Below are positions 11,158 to 21,368 of a DNA stretch of 64,000 bases, piece by piece. Position 1 is the stretch's first letter; each line of letters begins with the position of its first letter. This stretch comes from Glutinoglossum americanum. Its lineage: Eukaryota; Ascomycota; Geoglossomycetes; Geoglossales; Geoglossaceae. The translations under genes and the position numbers were made by a program. The stretch is from positions 1 through 64,000 of the forward strand of contig JAGHQL010000126.1 in assembly GCA_020080175.1 (NCBI GenBank). Reading direction: 5' to 3'. The notes beneath the pieces were generated by a model that saw only the letters and a program-made list of their open reading frames with translations, was not told where the DNA came from and ran no database searches.

Positions 11158-12221
11158 TTTGAACGATCGGGTACTGCATCGTTCGACATGGATAGAACTT
11201 GCAGTGCGTTCGGGAAGTGTTTGCTTGGACATGGCTAACGCTTGCTCGAAAGCTCCGTTGGCCCCACATCCACGCACATCACGGGTCATCACAGACAGGA
11301 ACCGTGCCCTGTGATTGGCGTTGGTTGCTCTAATTCTAGAATCGGGCGTAATTAGGGGGAAGATCCGGCTTGACGGAGGGAAACGGGATGTCAAGGACAG
11401 ACACTTCGGGCGATTCAGGAACGCACTGGCTGCGCCGCGGGTGATACTCGCTTTGCCGCGGATCATTAGAAGCCGTGGCCCTGGCTCTGCTTATAATGTC
11501 GTCTATTTGATGTGATTAAGGCGAAAGACAAGGAAGATGTAGGCATGTTAACCATTCCCGATTTCCCAGCAGTTGAGCTCACCCGTTGAAGATGGGGCGG
11601 ATAGGGAAGGATAGGAGCGTTCTCGGAGAAGGCGAAGCTAACAATACTGTGACCGGAACCAGTTTGTGGGATTCATTGATGGATGGAAAATCATGAAGGG
11701 ATCGGGTCCCATTGGCGCCGCGGGAGGGGCACGCGACACACCGATGACATCGCGCTTGCCACTTGCCACATTCAAATACGGCATTGTACATTGAATTCAC
11801 AAGGCAGGGTCGTGACACGTCTATGTGACATTGTGACACTTCTATCTCATAGGATGTTTTTTCTTGGGCAATTCGTGAAATTAGGGCACCGGCTCACTTT
11901 GCGCGATTTCTTTTTTACTGGCATCAAATATAGTGAGTGTATTGCATAGCTTTAGCCGCATATTAAGATAGTTCTCGAACCGCAGGCATCGGAACAATTC
12001 AGCTCAGCTCTACCGACATGGCAAGGGTAGGACAAGCACTTATTAGAGTCGTGCGTTTCCCATTGCGGAATTGTCGAAAAACTCTGCCAAACTAGACCTT
12101 CCTCGGACTCGGGATCGAGAGGTTATTGACGGCCGCTACAGGGACAAGGATTATGATGACATAATCTTTACCCGATTCTGAAAAGTTCGACTTGTCTCAC
12201 GCTACGACTTAAACAATCATC
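11158..12221. other. Divergent promoter region, PCK (-) and ICP55 (+)
   Basis: About 1.06 kb lies between two divergent starts. It holds a CGG-N7-CGG site (annotated separately), two CCGCGG palindromes near 11436 and 11456, and no supported gene. Confidence 0.6.
11374..11386 (-). promoter_or_regulatory. Candidate AcuK/AcuM site (CGG-N7-CGG) upstream of PCK
   Basis: The plus strand reads CGGAGGGAAACGG, that is CCG-N7-CCG on the strand of the gene, 217 bases upstream of the PCK start at 11157. The Zn2Cys6 regulators AcuK and AcuM of Aspergillus are known to bind CCG-N7-CCG repeats in gluconeogenic promoters, including that of the PEP carboxykinase gene. The match and its position are seen directly; that it works here is inference. 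A 6-base-specific site can occur by chance in 1 kb. Confidence 0.45.
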
Positions 12222-14251
12222 ATGCGATCAAGCCTTTGTGCCTGTAGGCACCTGCGTGAATTTCGGTTATGGAACGCCCTCCGGGCTGGGCCCAATCGTT
12301 TATCTAGTGTGCCCGCGCGATCATATGCTTCCATTTCTGCAGCAGACCTTAAGTTTGGTCAGCCATTGCACGAAACGCACGCTCATATTCTGGCCGCTGG
12401 TGAACGTGAGTCTATGAAACAGGGCTGTATTGCCAATGTGCTATTAACACCATAGGAATTCCAGTTACACCCGGTATCAGCGCTCTTGAGTATGCCACCC
12501 GTCGGGCGAAACTGGCAGCACATTTGCCTGATAATGCCATTGCTGTTCTTGCTTCCTCCAATATCAAGTATCGGTCAGGAACGGTGTTCTATGAATTCCA
12601 CCAGGACCCAGATTTTTTCTATCTCACAGGCACGAGCTTGCCACACTCTGCCCTTGAGGTATTGTCTAACAGGGAGTAGGATTCAATGAACCTGATGCCG
12701 CAGCCGTGATAGGTACGTTGCCAATGTGAATGCTAAATTAAATGGTGTTGCTTATTGGTAGTAGAAAAGACGGGGCCTAGTGGGCAACATATATTCCACC
12801 TTTTTGTTAGGCCAAAGGACATAAGGGCTGAATTGTGGGATGGAGCTCGTTCAGGAGTACGGGCTGCATTGGATGTCTTTAATGCTGATGAGGTTGGCGA
12901 TCTCTATTGGGAGGCCTTCGGGAGAAGATGAATCTCACGTTTCCAGGCAGGCGATATAAACCAGCTTCACCAACTATTACCTCCTGTAGTTGCAGAAGCT
13001 AGTGTTGTTTATACTGACATCCCTAAGGGCGGTAATGTGTTGTCAACGCTGTCAGAATCTTATCCCGATAGTTCCAGAAAACCAGGCTGGCTGCTGGAGG
13101 TTCTGGGTGCGGGTAAAACTATGCCCTTGAAGCCAGTTCTGAATGAGCTTCGCGTTTTTAAAAGCCCCGCGGAGGTTGGAAACATGAGGTTGGCCGGAAA
13201 GTTCTCGGGAAGGTCGTTCACCAATGTTATGCGTAGGAATTTCACCAAAGAAAAAGACTTGCGCGCTGTCTTAGAATGCGAGTTTAGATTGCGGGGATGC
13301 GATAATTCAGCATACGTTCCAGTTGTTGCAGGAGGCGAGGTAGGGTGTCTAGCATTCTTGTTTCTGGTCTAGCACTGATATTTAAAAGAACGCACTTAGC
13401 ATTCATTATGTGCGTAACGACGATATTCTTAGGTAAGACACTACAATCGTAGGTTGGGAACATGGATAACGAGGAAAACATAAAAATGACAATAGGGGCG
13501 GCGATTTAGTCTTGGTTGATGCTGGTGGGGTGAGCACAATATCTCGAAGGTGCTTTGCGGCACGCTAATTGATGCCACCAGGAATATGGAGGCTATATTA
13601 CCGATATAACCAGAACTTGGCCGGTAAATGGCAAATTTTCTCCCGCGCAGAAGGATCTATACCAGGCTATTCTCGACGTGCAGAGAACTTGTGTGGCCCT
13701 GTGTCGAGAGAATGCTAGTGTATCGCTCGATAAGCTCCACGATATAGCTGAGCATGGACTGGAAGATCAACTGAAGCAGCTTGGCTTCGATTTGTCTGGA
13801 AGGGTGGGTCTTCTTGAGTATAAGGATCTCGGGATGAAAATATTTACACGCCCGATAGGCCTTGGAGACTCTTTTCCCTCACCATGTTGGCCATTATATT
13901 GGCCTTGATGTCCATGACTCTCCTGGATACCCGAGAACCGGAGAACTAAAGGCTGGGCAGTGTATAACAATTGAGCCGTAAGGTAACCTACAGTGGATGG
14001 AACAGGACTTGTGGCTTACGTCTGTAGTGGTATTTACGTACCTAACAACGACCGGTGGCCTAGACACTTCAGAGGACTGGGTATTCGAATAGAGGACAGT
14101 GTGTGTGTTCAAGAGGAGGGACCATTAGTGCTGACCACGGAGGCTGTGAAAGAGGTTGGCACTTCCGAAATCTGGTGGAACTCAATGAAGGAATTGCAAA
14201 CTGATTTTTGGATTATAGATCGCTGATATCGAAGCCTTAATGGAACAATAA
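12222..14251 (+). CDS. ICP55: Intermediate-cleaving peptidase 55 (mitochondrial Xaa-Pro aminopeptidase family)
   Basis: This M24B metallopeptidase trims one residue from mitochondrial proteins after presequence removal, stabilising them. The N-terminus (MRSSLCACRHLREFRLWN...) is basic and lacks acidic residues, as in a mitochondrial targeting sequence. The AMP_N domain begins after the first intron with ITPGISALEYATRR and includes SNIKYRSGTVFYEFHQDPDF. The metal site is spread over several exons: VDAGG and YITDITRTWP (two Asp), HHVGHYIGLDVHD (His), IEPGIYVP and IRIEDSV (two Glu). At least eight introns are needed. Two of them, at about 12892 and 14156, use the donor GTTGGC. The last exon reads ADIEALMEQ and ends at 14251, replacing the unspliced stop at 14226. 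Confidence 0.9.
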
Positions 14252-14868
14252 GATAGAAAACTGTAGGTATCCAGCCTTGGCTCTGTAAGTTTTGCGGGGT
14301 GAAGATGCCGCGTTTTCATACAAGAGTAGTTGTGGAGGTGTATTTTAGGTGCTAAGAGCAGTGCTATTGGGCACGTGGAAAAATTTGACTCCAGTATTTC
14401 TTGTTTTAATAATTGGGGTGAAAACTACTAGTACTGTAGCATAGGCGTGTATATAGAATACAGGGAAGGAGCCAACCATGAGAGGGATCCGACGTTATGA
14501 ACAACTTGAGGAACTGAAACTCCGTGGTTGCGTGCCAAGCCGCCGTTGTCGTGAAAGCGGCGTCCGTGTGTAATACAAACAGAGCCAGTTACCACAACAA
14601 CGTTAGTCTCGCTACTGGTACCAAACATCACGCACTCTCGTGTCTGAACAACAGTCCAATTCTCAGTGCTGCACCTCTTACTCCCACCACGTTCCTTGTT
14701 TCGAAATACCTGTGTCCATTGCTCATGCGCAGTTGAAGCCACCTAGCTTATTCTAAAATGTCCTCACTCTAGTTTTGGAGCCTCGATCGTGCAAAGTCGC
14801 GTGCAAGCGCCGTACGGGACCCCTCCCTTAGAAGGATTTGGCTGGTATTTATCTGCATCATATTACTT
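14252..14868. other. Intergenic region, ICP55 to DBF4
   Basis: The two genes are in the same orientation. Open frames on both strands near 14430-14740 mirror one another and show no conserved content. Nothing else is visible apart from the presumed promoter of the downstream gene. Confidence 0.55.
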
Positions 14869-17156
14869 ATGGCCACAGTATCTATATCGCCTTCGCCACA
14901 GAATATCTCTATGATGTCGACTAGGAGAGTTCCGCTATCAAGTAATCCGAACGCCGCCAATTCGCCATTTCGGCCTCAGGCTACCGCTGCTGGAAAACGA
15001 TCTCGGTCATATAGTAGCGTCCAGCGTGAACTTCCTTATGGCCAACCTCCGCCGCTTAAGAAGCAGATGATGGAGGTTGATCAATCTGTCCTGCGGACCC
15101 CCCCTCGGCAGCAACCTTCTCAGGTGGTCTTTCGAAAGTTGGCGAATCCGCAACCGGGATTGTTTGACCGGAAGAGTGTTACTGTTAGAGACAGACAAAT
15201 GCAACAGAGGGGCTCCAAGATCGACCGAACCTCTAGAGAGAATCTTGAAACCATACGACAATGGCAGAGGCATTATCGTCGCGTTTTCCCAGAATATGTG
15301 TTTTACTTTGAGAGCATACCCGAGGAGCTTCGCCTGAAATGCTCCCGACAAGTTCTTAGTCTTGGTGCGGTGCGTGCCTTCGCTTCCTTTATTTTGCTAC
15401 TGTTGAAGTATTTGGTGTTTTCTGTTTAGTTGCTGACCTCCCCGGCTTCGGTTTTAGAGGGAAGAGAAATTCTTCTCTGCCGAAGTTACACATGTTGTCA
15501 CTACGCGGTCTATTCCGCCGGAGCTTGACAATGTAAATTCTACTGATGCTGGGGGGTCATCATCAACCGTGGCTACCTCGCAAGTGAATCAGCTCCGGAC
15601 GATAAACCCTTCGCTGCTCGAAAGATCCTCAGAATCTGCTCCATCGCAGGCCCAATATCCACACCATCCACCAAAGGGTAAATTCACCTTCGAGACTTCC
15701 TTGGGGAGGAAGCCCCAAAACCAAGCTCGACTAGATGCGTACGTCAATAACTGTTACCATTCAGTGCTTCGTTTACTGACCAACATCAGATTGGCTCACC
15801 TCAATGGAGCCCAAGAAGATGCTCGGAGACAATCTGGACGCAACGTTGATGTTTTGTCGAGAGCTAGAGAGTATGGTATGAAGATATGGGCATTGGAAAA
15901 GCTACAGCGCATGATGGCTACTATGTTCGATGCTGATCCTGGCGTTCCTCAACATGGTCACAACACACGCAGTAACACAACGAATGTTGTTGTTGGCGTG
16001 CCCAAGCACAGCCGGAATGCAGATCTATCGAACTTACTACGCAATGAACGCCTTAATGGGCCCCTGGATCGCGACCCTACTGTTGCCAGCAAGGACCTGA
16101 TTCCGTTCAAAGGCGTTTTCATATACGTTCGGGATATGAAAGAAAAGTGTCGCCCCATTATGGTGCGTGAGTACTCGAAGGTCGCGAATCGTGAGGAAGG
16201 CCAATGGCCTCAGTTTCGAAGCGTTAGTCAAGGAAAGTGCCCATTTGTAGAAGAAGTTGTACATTCGCGTCAAAGGGCGAGGATACATGTGAAAGAGGGA
16301 TGTAGGGGACAAGAGAAGGAAAGCCAGGGCATCCCTAGGACACGAGCAATGGCCGCAGTTGAGACAGCGAACGGGACTTCTAAGAGGATCTTGGCTGAGG
16401 TCGAAAATGGTGCATCTCGTGTTTCGAGATCGGCTCGAGAAGCCCCGCCGGCAAAATTATTTGAGCCTCCCAAGGTTGTCCCGGCGAAAAGAGGAAGTCC
16501 CCCAAATGCTATAAGCGGGCCTCACAATACTCACACTAACCACGGTGGGACCCCACGATACTTCGGTGGTGAGCCAATAGCTTCTGGAGTCCAGCCGTCT
16601 AATATCACGTCTGCGATTCGGTCACAAATGATATCTTCAACTGCAGCCGCACCTGGAGTGAAGGCCGGAACGAGCAAGGAAATCTATGGGCTGCAAAGAA
16701 AGGTGCTTGAAAGGACCAGCCAACCTCCGCAGAATACTAATCCGCAATCACTTCGCGTAACAGACCTTGCTAGCGCCAGCACTGCGGAGAAGGTCAGTGT
16801 TGGAGAGAGAGTACCAAAGAGAAAGCTCCATGAGAAGCTTGAAGTGCTGGATGAGGAGGATGCTTCGGGCTCAGACGAGGAAAATATTCGAAACACCGAA
16901 GTGACTAAGAGAACTTCTTACAGAAGGAAATTGCATGCGGAGGATGCAAAACCAGGCTACTGTGAAAACTGTAAGGATAAGTTTGATGACTTTGACAAGG
17001 TTTGTTGTTAAACTCTTGCTATATTCAAAGCCCAGCTGATCAAAATAGCATACAATGTCACGCAAACACCGCAAGTTTGCTGTTAACAAGGACAATTGGA
17101 GCGATTTAGATGCGGTGTTGGAAAAGCTTGGTCGCCCTCCAAAAACGGAATTGTGA
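14869..17156 (+). CDS. nimO: Dbf4/NimO, regulatory subunit of the Cdc7 replication kinase
   Basis: This protein activates Cdc7 kinase at replication origins. The N-terminus STRRVPLSSNPNAANSPF matches the filamentous-fungal NimO start. Exon 1 ends SRQVLSLGA and joins AREEKFFSAEVTHVVTTR after an intron with donor GTGCGT; together they form the BRCT-like motif N. Motif M (KDLIPFKGVFIYVRDMKEKCRP) lies near 16105-16165. The C-terminal motif C zinc finger is YCENCKDKFDDFDK joined across the last intron to HTMSRKHRKF, giving C-x2-C and H-x5-H ligands. The protein ends with a conserved helix, DAVLEKLGRPP. An in-frame ATG pair at 14911/14914 (MMSTRRVP) is an alternative start. Confidence 0.92.
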
Positions 17157-17658
17157 ACATGAGCTTTGATGAGGACGTCCTTATTGGTGTAACGCGGCTT
17201 TCTCATGATCGTAGGCAAGTTTAATGCGCTTAAACCCATTTGATGCTGAGCGGCCCTCTTCACCTAATCACGGCCCATGCATGCCTCTTAATGGTGAATA
17301 TCAGGCTTCGAAATATGTATTTCTGTTCATATGTTTGATATTGTTGAGTGGGAGTTTGTTTCGACCATAGCTTCTTTCTGCATGGAGGTGTCCCAGCATC
17401 AATGGCAAGCGCATGGCGGGGTTGTACCTATCTTATGCTCATGGACGTCTACATGACATTCTAGCTCTAGCTGCCAACCTGAGCATTTATTGTACAGTAA
17501 CTTGACAAATACAGCATTTGAGAAGTTATGCGTTTGTTGTATGTTGAGGTTATAAGCTTGCTTGGCGGTTAGAGCATACGGTAAATTCCGAGTACAGAAG
17601 TTAAAACATTCTTAAAACTGGTTATTCGTGAAGTGGGTAAACCTCCTGCCGTATCACG
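17157..17658. other. Intergenic region, DBF4 to ATG12
   Basis: About 500 bases, probably the 3' end of DBF4 and the promoter of ATG12. No gene or repeat could be supported. Confidence 0.55.
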
Positions 17659-18199
17659 ATGGCAAGCTCCTCTCAAACTCCAAACAGCTCAGCTGTAGCT
17701 CCTATACCAGATGATGAGCACACCGCTGATCTTCCTCTAACTATGTCTGCGTCGATCAACCTGATGAGTTTGCCGCGTGATGCTCACGCAGCTTTGGCAG
17801 ACGTAGGAGAATCAGAACTGAAAAAAGGTAGAAAACTTACTCCTTGTTCATTTAAGAGTGTATACTGCTTACAACTATATGCAGTCACAGTCCGTTTCAA
17901 AGCCGTAGGTGCAGCTCCAATGCTAGTAAGGCAGGTATACAAGATCTCCAGCACACAGCGATTTGAGACTGTCGTCAACTTCTTGCGGAAGCAACTCAAG
18001 TGCAAGCCCACGGATTCTGTCTTTTTGTACGTGAATTCTGTGTTTGCTCCTGCTTTGGATGAGATTGTTGGAAACCTATTCAGAGTGAGTACTCGAAACT
18101 CCTGTCTACTCGAGGGCAAGACATTTACCGAAATGCCAGTGCTTCAAGGTAGACGATCAACTTATACTGGCCTATTCGATGACTCCGGCTTTCGGATAG
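17659..18199 (+). CDS. ATG12: Ubiquitin-like autophagy protein ATG12
   Basis: ATG12 is conjugated through its C-terminal glycine to ATG5, and the conjugate promotes ATG8 lipidation during autophagosome formation. Three exons are visible. Exon 1 is a disordered N-terminal region ending ESELKK. Exon 2 is the start of the ubiquitin fold, [20 protein letters not shown] through [21 protein letters not shown]. Exon 3 reads [19 protein letters not shown] followed directly by a stop at 18197-18199. The free C-terminal Gly is the conjugating residue. Introns run from 17827 (donor GTAGAA) to the AG before VTVRF, and from 18085 (GTGAGT) to the AG before TGCTTCAAG. Reading straight on past exon 2 would lose the conserved C-terminus, so the long unspliced frame to 18798 is not used. 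Confidence 0.92.
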
Positions 18200-18413
18200 G
18201 GTTTGGTCTGTGGACTGTCACTAGCTCTATGTTTTGCATTGCATCTACACCTAAAGCTATCTATGGTATCATCCCTTCCGTCCATCAGGATGAAGCGAGA
18301 AGAAAAAGACCGCCGGCCAACATGAAATCTAAAGCAGCAATGAACACGCACGACATATCGTGCATCGCGGCAGCTACCTCGCCTTTTCAAAGCAACAGAA
18401 ATGACACCTCCTT

Positions 18414-19528
18414 TCACTCAATTAAGCTTTCAAATTCCATTAATTCACCTTTCGCTATAGAGTATGTATGCTCTGGAGAGGGGTATGCTCGACTTTTGAC
18501 CTCTTCTGTATTTCGGGTTAGCCGTTACCGGCGCCACTGTGGTGGTAGTTGCTTACCTCGATATTTTTCGATCGCTCTCATGCTCTCGCTCCAAACATCG
18601 CCATATTTTTTCACAAACCTGGGCAAGAATCTCCCAGGGGGAAAATTGCCCGTCATGTCTACCTGGACTAAGACCTGTCCTGAGCAACCGTTTCCAGCGC
18701 CTATTCCGATCGTTGGAATCTTGAGCCTCTTTGTTATAACGCTTGCTATTTCTGCGGGCACAGCTTCTAGTACCGTGGCGAAACATCCGGCTTCTTGAAC
18801 CGCCAACGCATCTTCAAATACCCTGAAAGCTGATCCAGCGGTCTTCCCTTGCACACGAAAGCCACCTAGGGAATTCTGCCTCTGAGGTGTTAGGCCGACA
18901 TGCCCGAGCACAGGAATACCAGCTGCAGTAATCCGGGCTATTGTCGGTGCCATCTCTTGGCCGCCCTCAAGCTTCACACCTTGGACTCTCCCCTCTTTTA
19001 CGAGACGAATTGCGGATGTGATGGCTTGCTTCGGAGATACCTCATAGCTTCCCATCGGGAGGTCTCCGATCTGGTGATACAAGAGAAATCAGTAATTGAA
19101 ATAGAGATTCAGCAATACCCTGGCCAGCTTACTGTGAATGCCGCCTTCGTTGCTCGGGCCACAGCGCGACAATGGAGGATCATATCTTCTAGCGCAACCT
19201 CACTTGTGTCCTCCATCCCTAAGGCTACCATGGCTAAGCTGTCTCCGACGAGGATAATATCCATATTGGCGGCGTCAGCGACATGAGCACTTGGAAAGTC
19301 ATGGGCGGTAATCATTGCGATGGGGTCTCCAGCTTTGTGCAGAGATTGCAGTGTATTAAGAGTGACCTTCTTGCGTGGATTCGCGGGTGGGGTACCCATG
19401 GGCGAGTGCGTACTCTTCCTGAGCTGGCGCTGCGCCACCCCCGAAATTCGAGGAGCAAAATACCCAAAATTAGTTGGGAGTGAGAGGATTTGCTGTAAGA
19501 CCTTGGGTCGTGCTATGACGTGCGACAT
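18414..19528 (-). CDS. panB: Ketopantoate hydroxymethyltransferase (pantothenate biosynthesis)
   Basis: The enzyme adds a hydroxymethyl group from methylene-tetrahydrofolate to 2-oxoisovalerate, the first committed step to pantothenate and coenzyme A. The Arg/Ser-rich leader ([18 protein letters not shown]) suits mitochondrial import. The PanB barrel reads [45 protein letters not shown], then after an intron at about 19085-19135 [30 protein letters not shown] and [15 protein letters not shown] second intron (donor GTAAGC after EKYR, acceptor near 18485) brings in the conserved tail EEVKSRAYP...FESLIE, ending at 18414; reading through the intron would stop at 18525. The gene converges on ATG12 with 214 bases between stops. 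Confidence 0.93.
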
Positions 19529-20289
19529 CGCAGATTCTGTGGGTTTTGCAGCTGGCGAGAGTTGACTGATTCACGGAAAGGCCGTGGCGAGTAGCGCCCG
19601 GAAGTTGGCGGCATTGTGGGCGAGAAGGGTTTTATCTGAGTCAACTCTATTGTCGTGATGTTAACTTCTGCGGACAATCGGTCCCAGCTTGGAGTTTTCG
19701 AGGAAATTTTCGTCTCTAACCTTTATAAGTTCCGAGGTATAGAGTGGGGTGGAAGGATTAGATCAGCCACTCGACGCCCAATTTCAAGTTGTGCCAAGAC
19801 CTGGGTCGCCCCAACGAAAGCGAATAACGTTGAAACAAATCATGTACTGGGCTTTGTGTCCTGACTTCCTAGGAACTACGGATAAGACTCACAAGTCCCT
19901 ATGCATGTGCCGGATAGGCTAGATAGAAGAAGTAGAAACAGCAGAGCAGGCGGTATGCGAAAGTAGTAGATCATGTGAGAACCTTGTCTAGGGTGTTGTT
20001 ATAAGTCGGCCAACATAGCTGCCCCACGTTCGTCTTCACTAGCAAGTCAACCCGCCAACAGACCATTTTTAAACACTCTCAGGCCTCCCCCCCAGAAAAA
20101 AGCTTGACTGTAGTTTCCAACTAGCTACTACAGCTGTGTTTAAGCAGCGGAGGTCAAAGCCCCATCAGATATCGGACCCGCGACTTTGTCCAAATACGCT
20201 GCAGCTTTCGAAATACCCAAGGCTTTATCGCTGCGCATCCTCTTTGTACGCTTGATCTGGTGTTGAGGACGAACAGATAAGCTGGCAAA
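19529..20289. other. Divergent promoter region, panB (-) and UBC8 (+)
   Basis: About 760 bases. No conserved frame, RNA gene or repeat is evident. Confidence 0.55.
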
Positions 20290-21368
20290 ATGAGCAGCCC
20301 AAAGCGAAGGATCGAGACGGATGTAAGTCAAGTCTCAAAACACGACACCGTTGCAAGCCCTCGGCGCTGACCGGACACCTATCATGAGTAGGTTATGAAG
20401 TAAGTTCCTCTTGACAGAGTATCTACGGTCACCTATAGGCTAACAGCTTATTAGGATGTACGTTTCGGCTGAAGTCATCCAGCTCTCTGAAGATACTGAC
20501 GAAAATAGGCTCATGAGTGACTATGAAGTCACACTCGTGAATGATAATAGTAAGTGAGCCTCACACCGCCTGGGAAGTGCTGGGCGCACGGCGCCGAAAC
20601 TATCTGACCTCTGGGCAGTGTATGTTACGGAAAGTCCTTGTTATCCTACATGACCCGCTGTGAATAGTTTCTCAATAGTTAACCGTCCTGAAGGCAAGAA
20701 TTCTATGTGCGCTTCAAGGGCCCTGAAGAAAGTTAGTGGATCGCAACGTAGCCATGGATATACGCACTGCTAATGGGAAATTGCTTGCAGCCCCATTTTC
20801 CGGTGGCCTATGGAAGGTGCACGTCGAACTACCAGATCAGTACCCGTACAAGAGCCCCAGCATCGGCTTTGTGAACCGTATTTTCCACCCCAACATTGAC
20901 GAACTGTATGCGCTTCCCTCTCACTTCATTGGAGCTAAACTAACCATACAGCTCTGGCTCGGTCTGCCTTGACGTCATCAACCAAACTTGGTCTCCGATG
21001 TTCGACATGATCAATATCTTTGAGGTATTTCTGCCTCAGCTCCTCAGGTACCCAAACCCTACAGACCCTCTGAACGGAGAAGCGGCCGCTCTTCTTATGC
21101 GGGAGCCAAAGGGCTATGAAGCGAAAGTCAAAGGTTAGTCCCGACTATAGCGAGGTTCGCCCGCGGGCATTTGAGCACGCCAATTGGTTCTACTCTTATT
21201 GTGGTGGAAATAGCTAATTATACAACGCTTATAGAGTATGTATCAAAATATGCCACGAAGGATGCTGCAGATGAGGCAGGGGACGATAGTGAATCAGACG
21301 ACGAGATGAGTTCGGTGGGCAGTTTTGAGTCTGGAGACGAGGAGCCAGCTGGGACAATGGAAGTCTGA
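20290..21368 (+). CDS. UBC8: Ubiquitin-conjugating enzyme E2, UBC8/UBE2H type, with micro-exons
   Basis: This E2 works with the GID/CTLH ligase; in yeast it drives turnover of gluconeogenic enzymes. The 184-residue protein reads [61 protein letters not shown] (catalytic Cys) and ends in an acidic tail. Nine exons fit the frame exactly (555 nt): 20290-20322, 20392-20399 (8 nt, GTTATGAA), 20455-20457 (3 nt, GAT), 20509-20549, 20619 (1 nt, T), 20694-20731, 20791-20905, 20952-21133, 21235-21368. Every intron has a GT donor (GTAAGT, GTACGT, GTATGT and similar), an AG acceptor and a CTRAY-like branch point 8-25 nt before it. Omitting the tiny exons breaks or shortens segments that match yeast Ubc8 (DVMKLLMSD, DSMQEF). 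The structure is inferred from conservation and splice signals, not from transcripts. Confidence 0.93.

Noticed and set aside
14428-14742. Opposite-strand frames between ICP55 and DBF4
   Set aside because: Mirror-image frames of similar length with unrelated low-information sequence.
18200-18798. Continuation of the ATG12 exon-2 frame as a long reading frame
   Set aside because: The conserved C-terminus CFKVDD...AFG with its stop is recovered by splicing, and the continued frame runs antisense to panB.
20693-20699. Simpler UBC8 model using the acceptor at 20697-20698 in place of the one-base exon
   Set aside because: It stays in frame but replaces the conserved Met-Gln-Glu with Lys and leaves a perfect acceptor-donor pair at 20617-20625 unused. 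It is kept only as the alternative to test.
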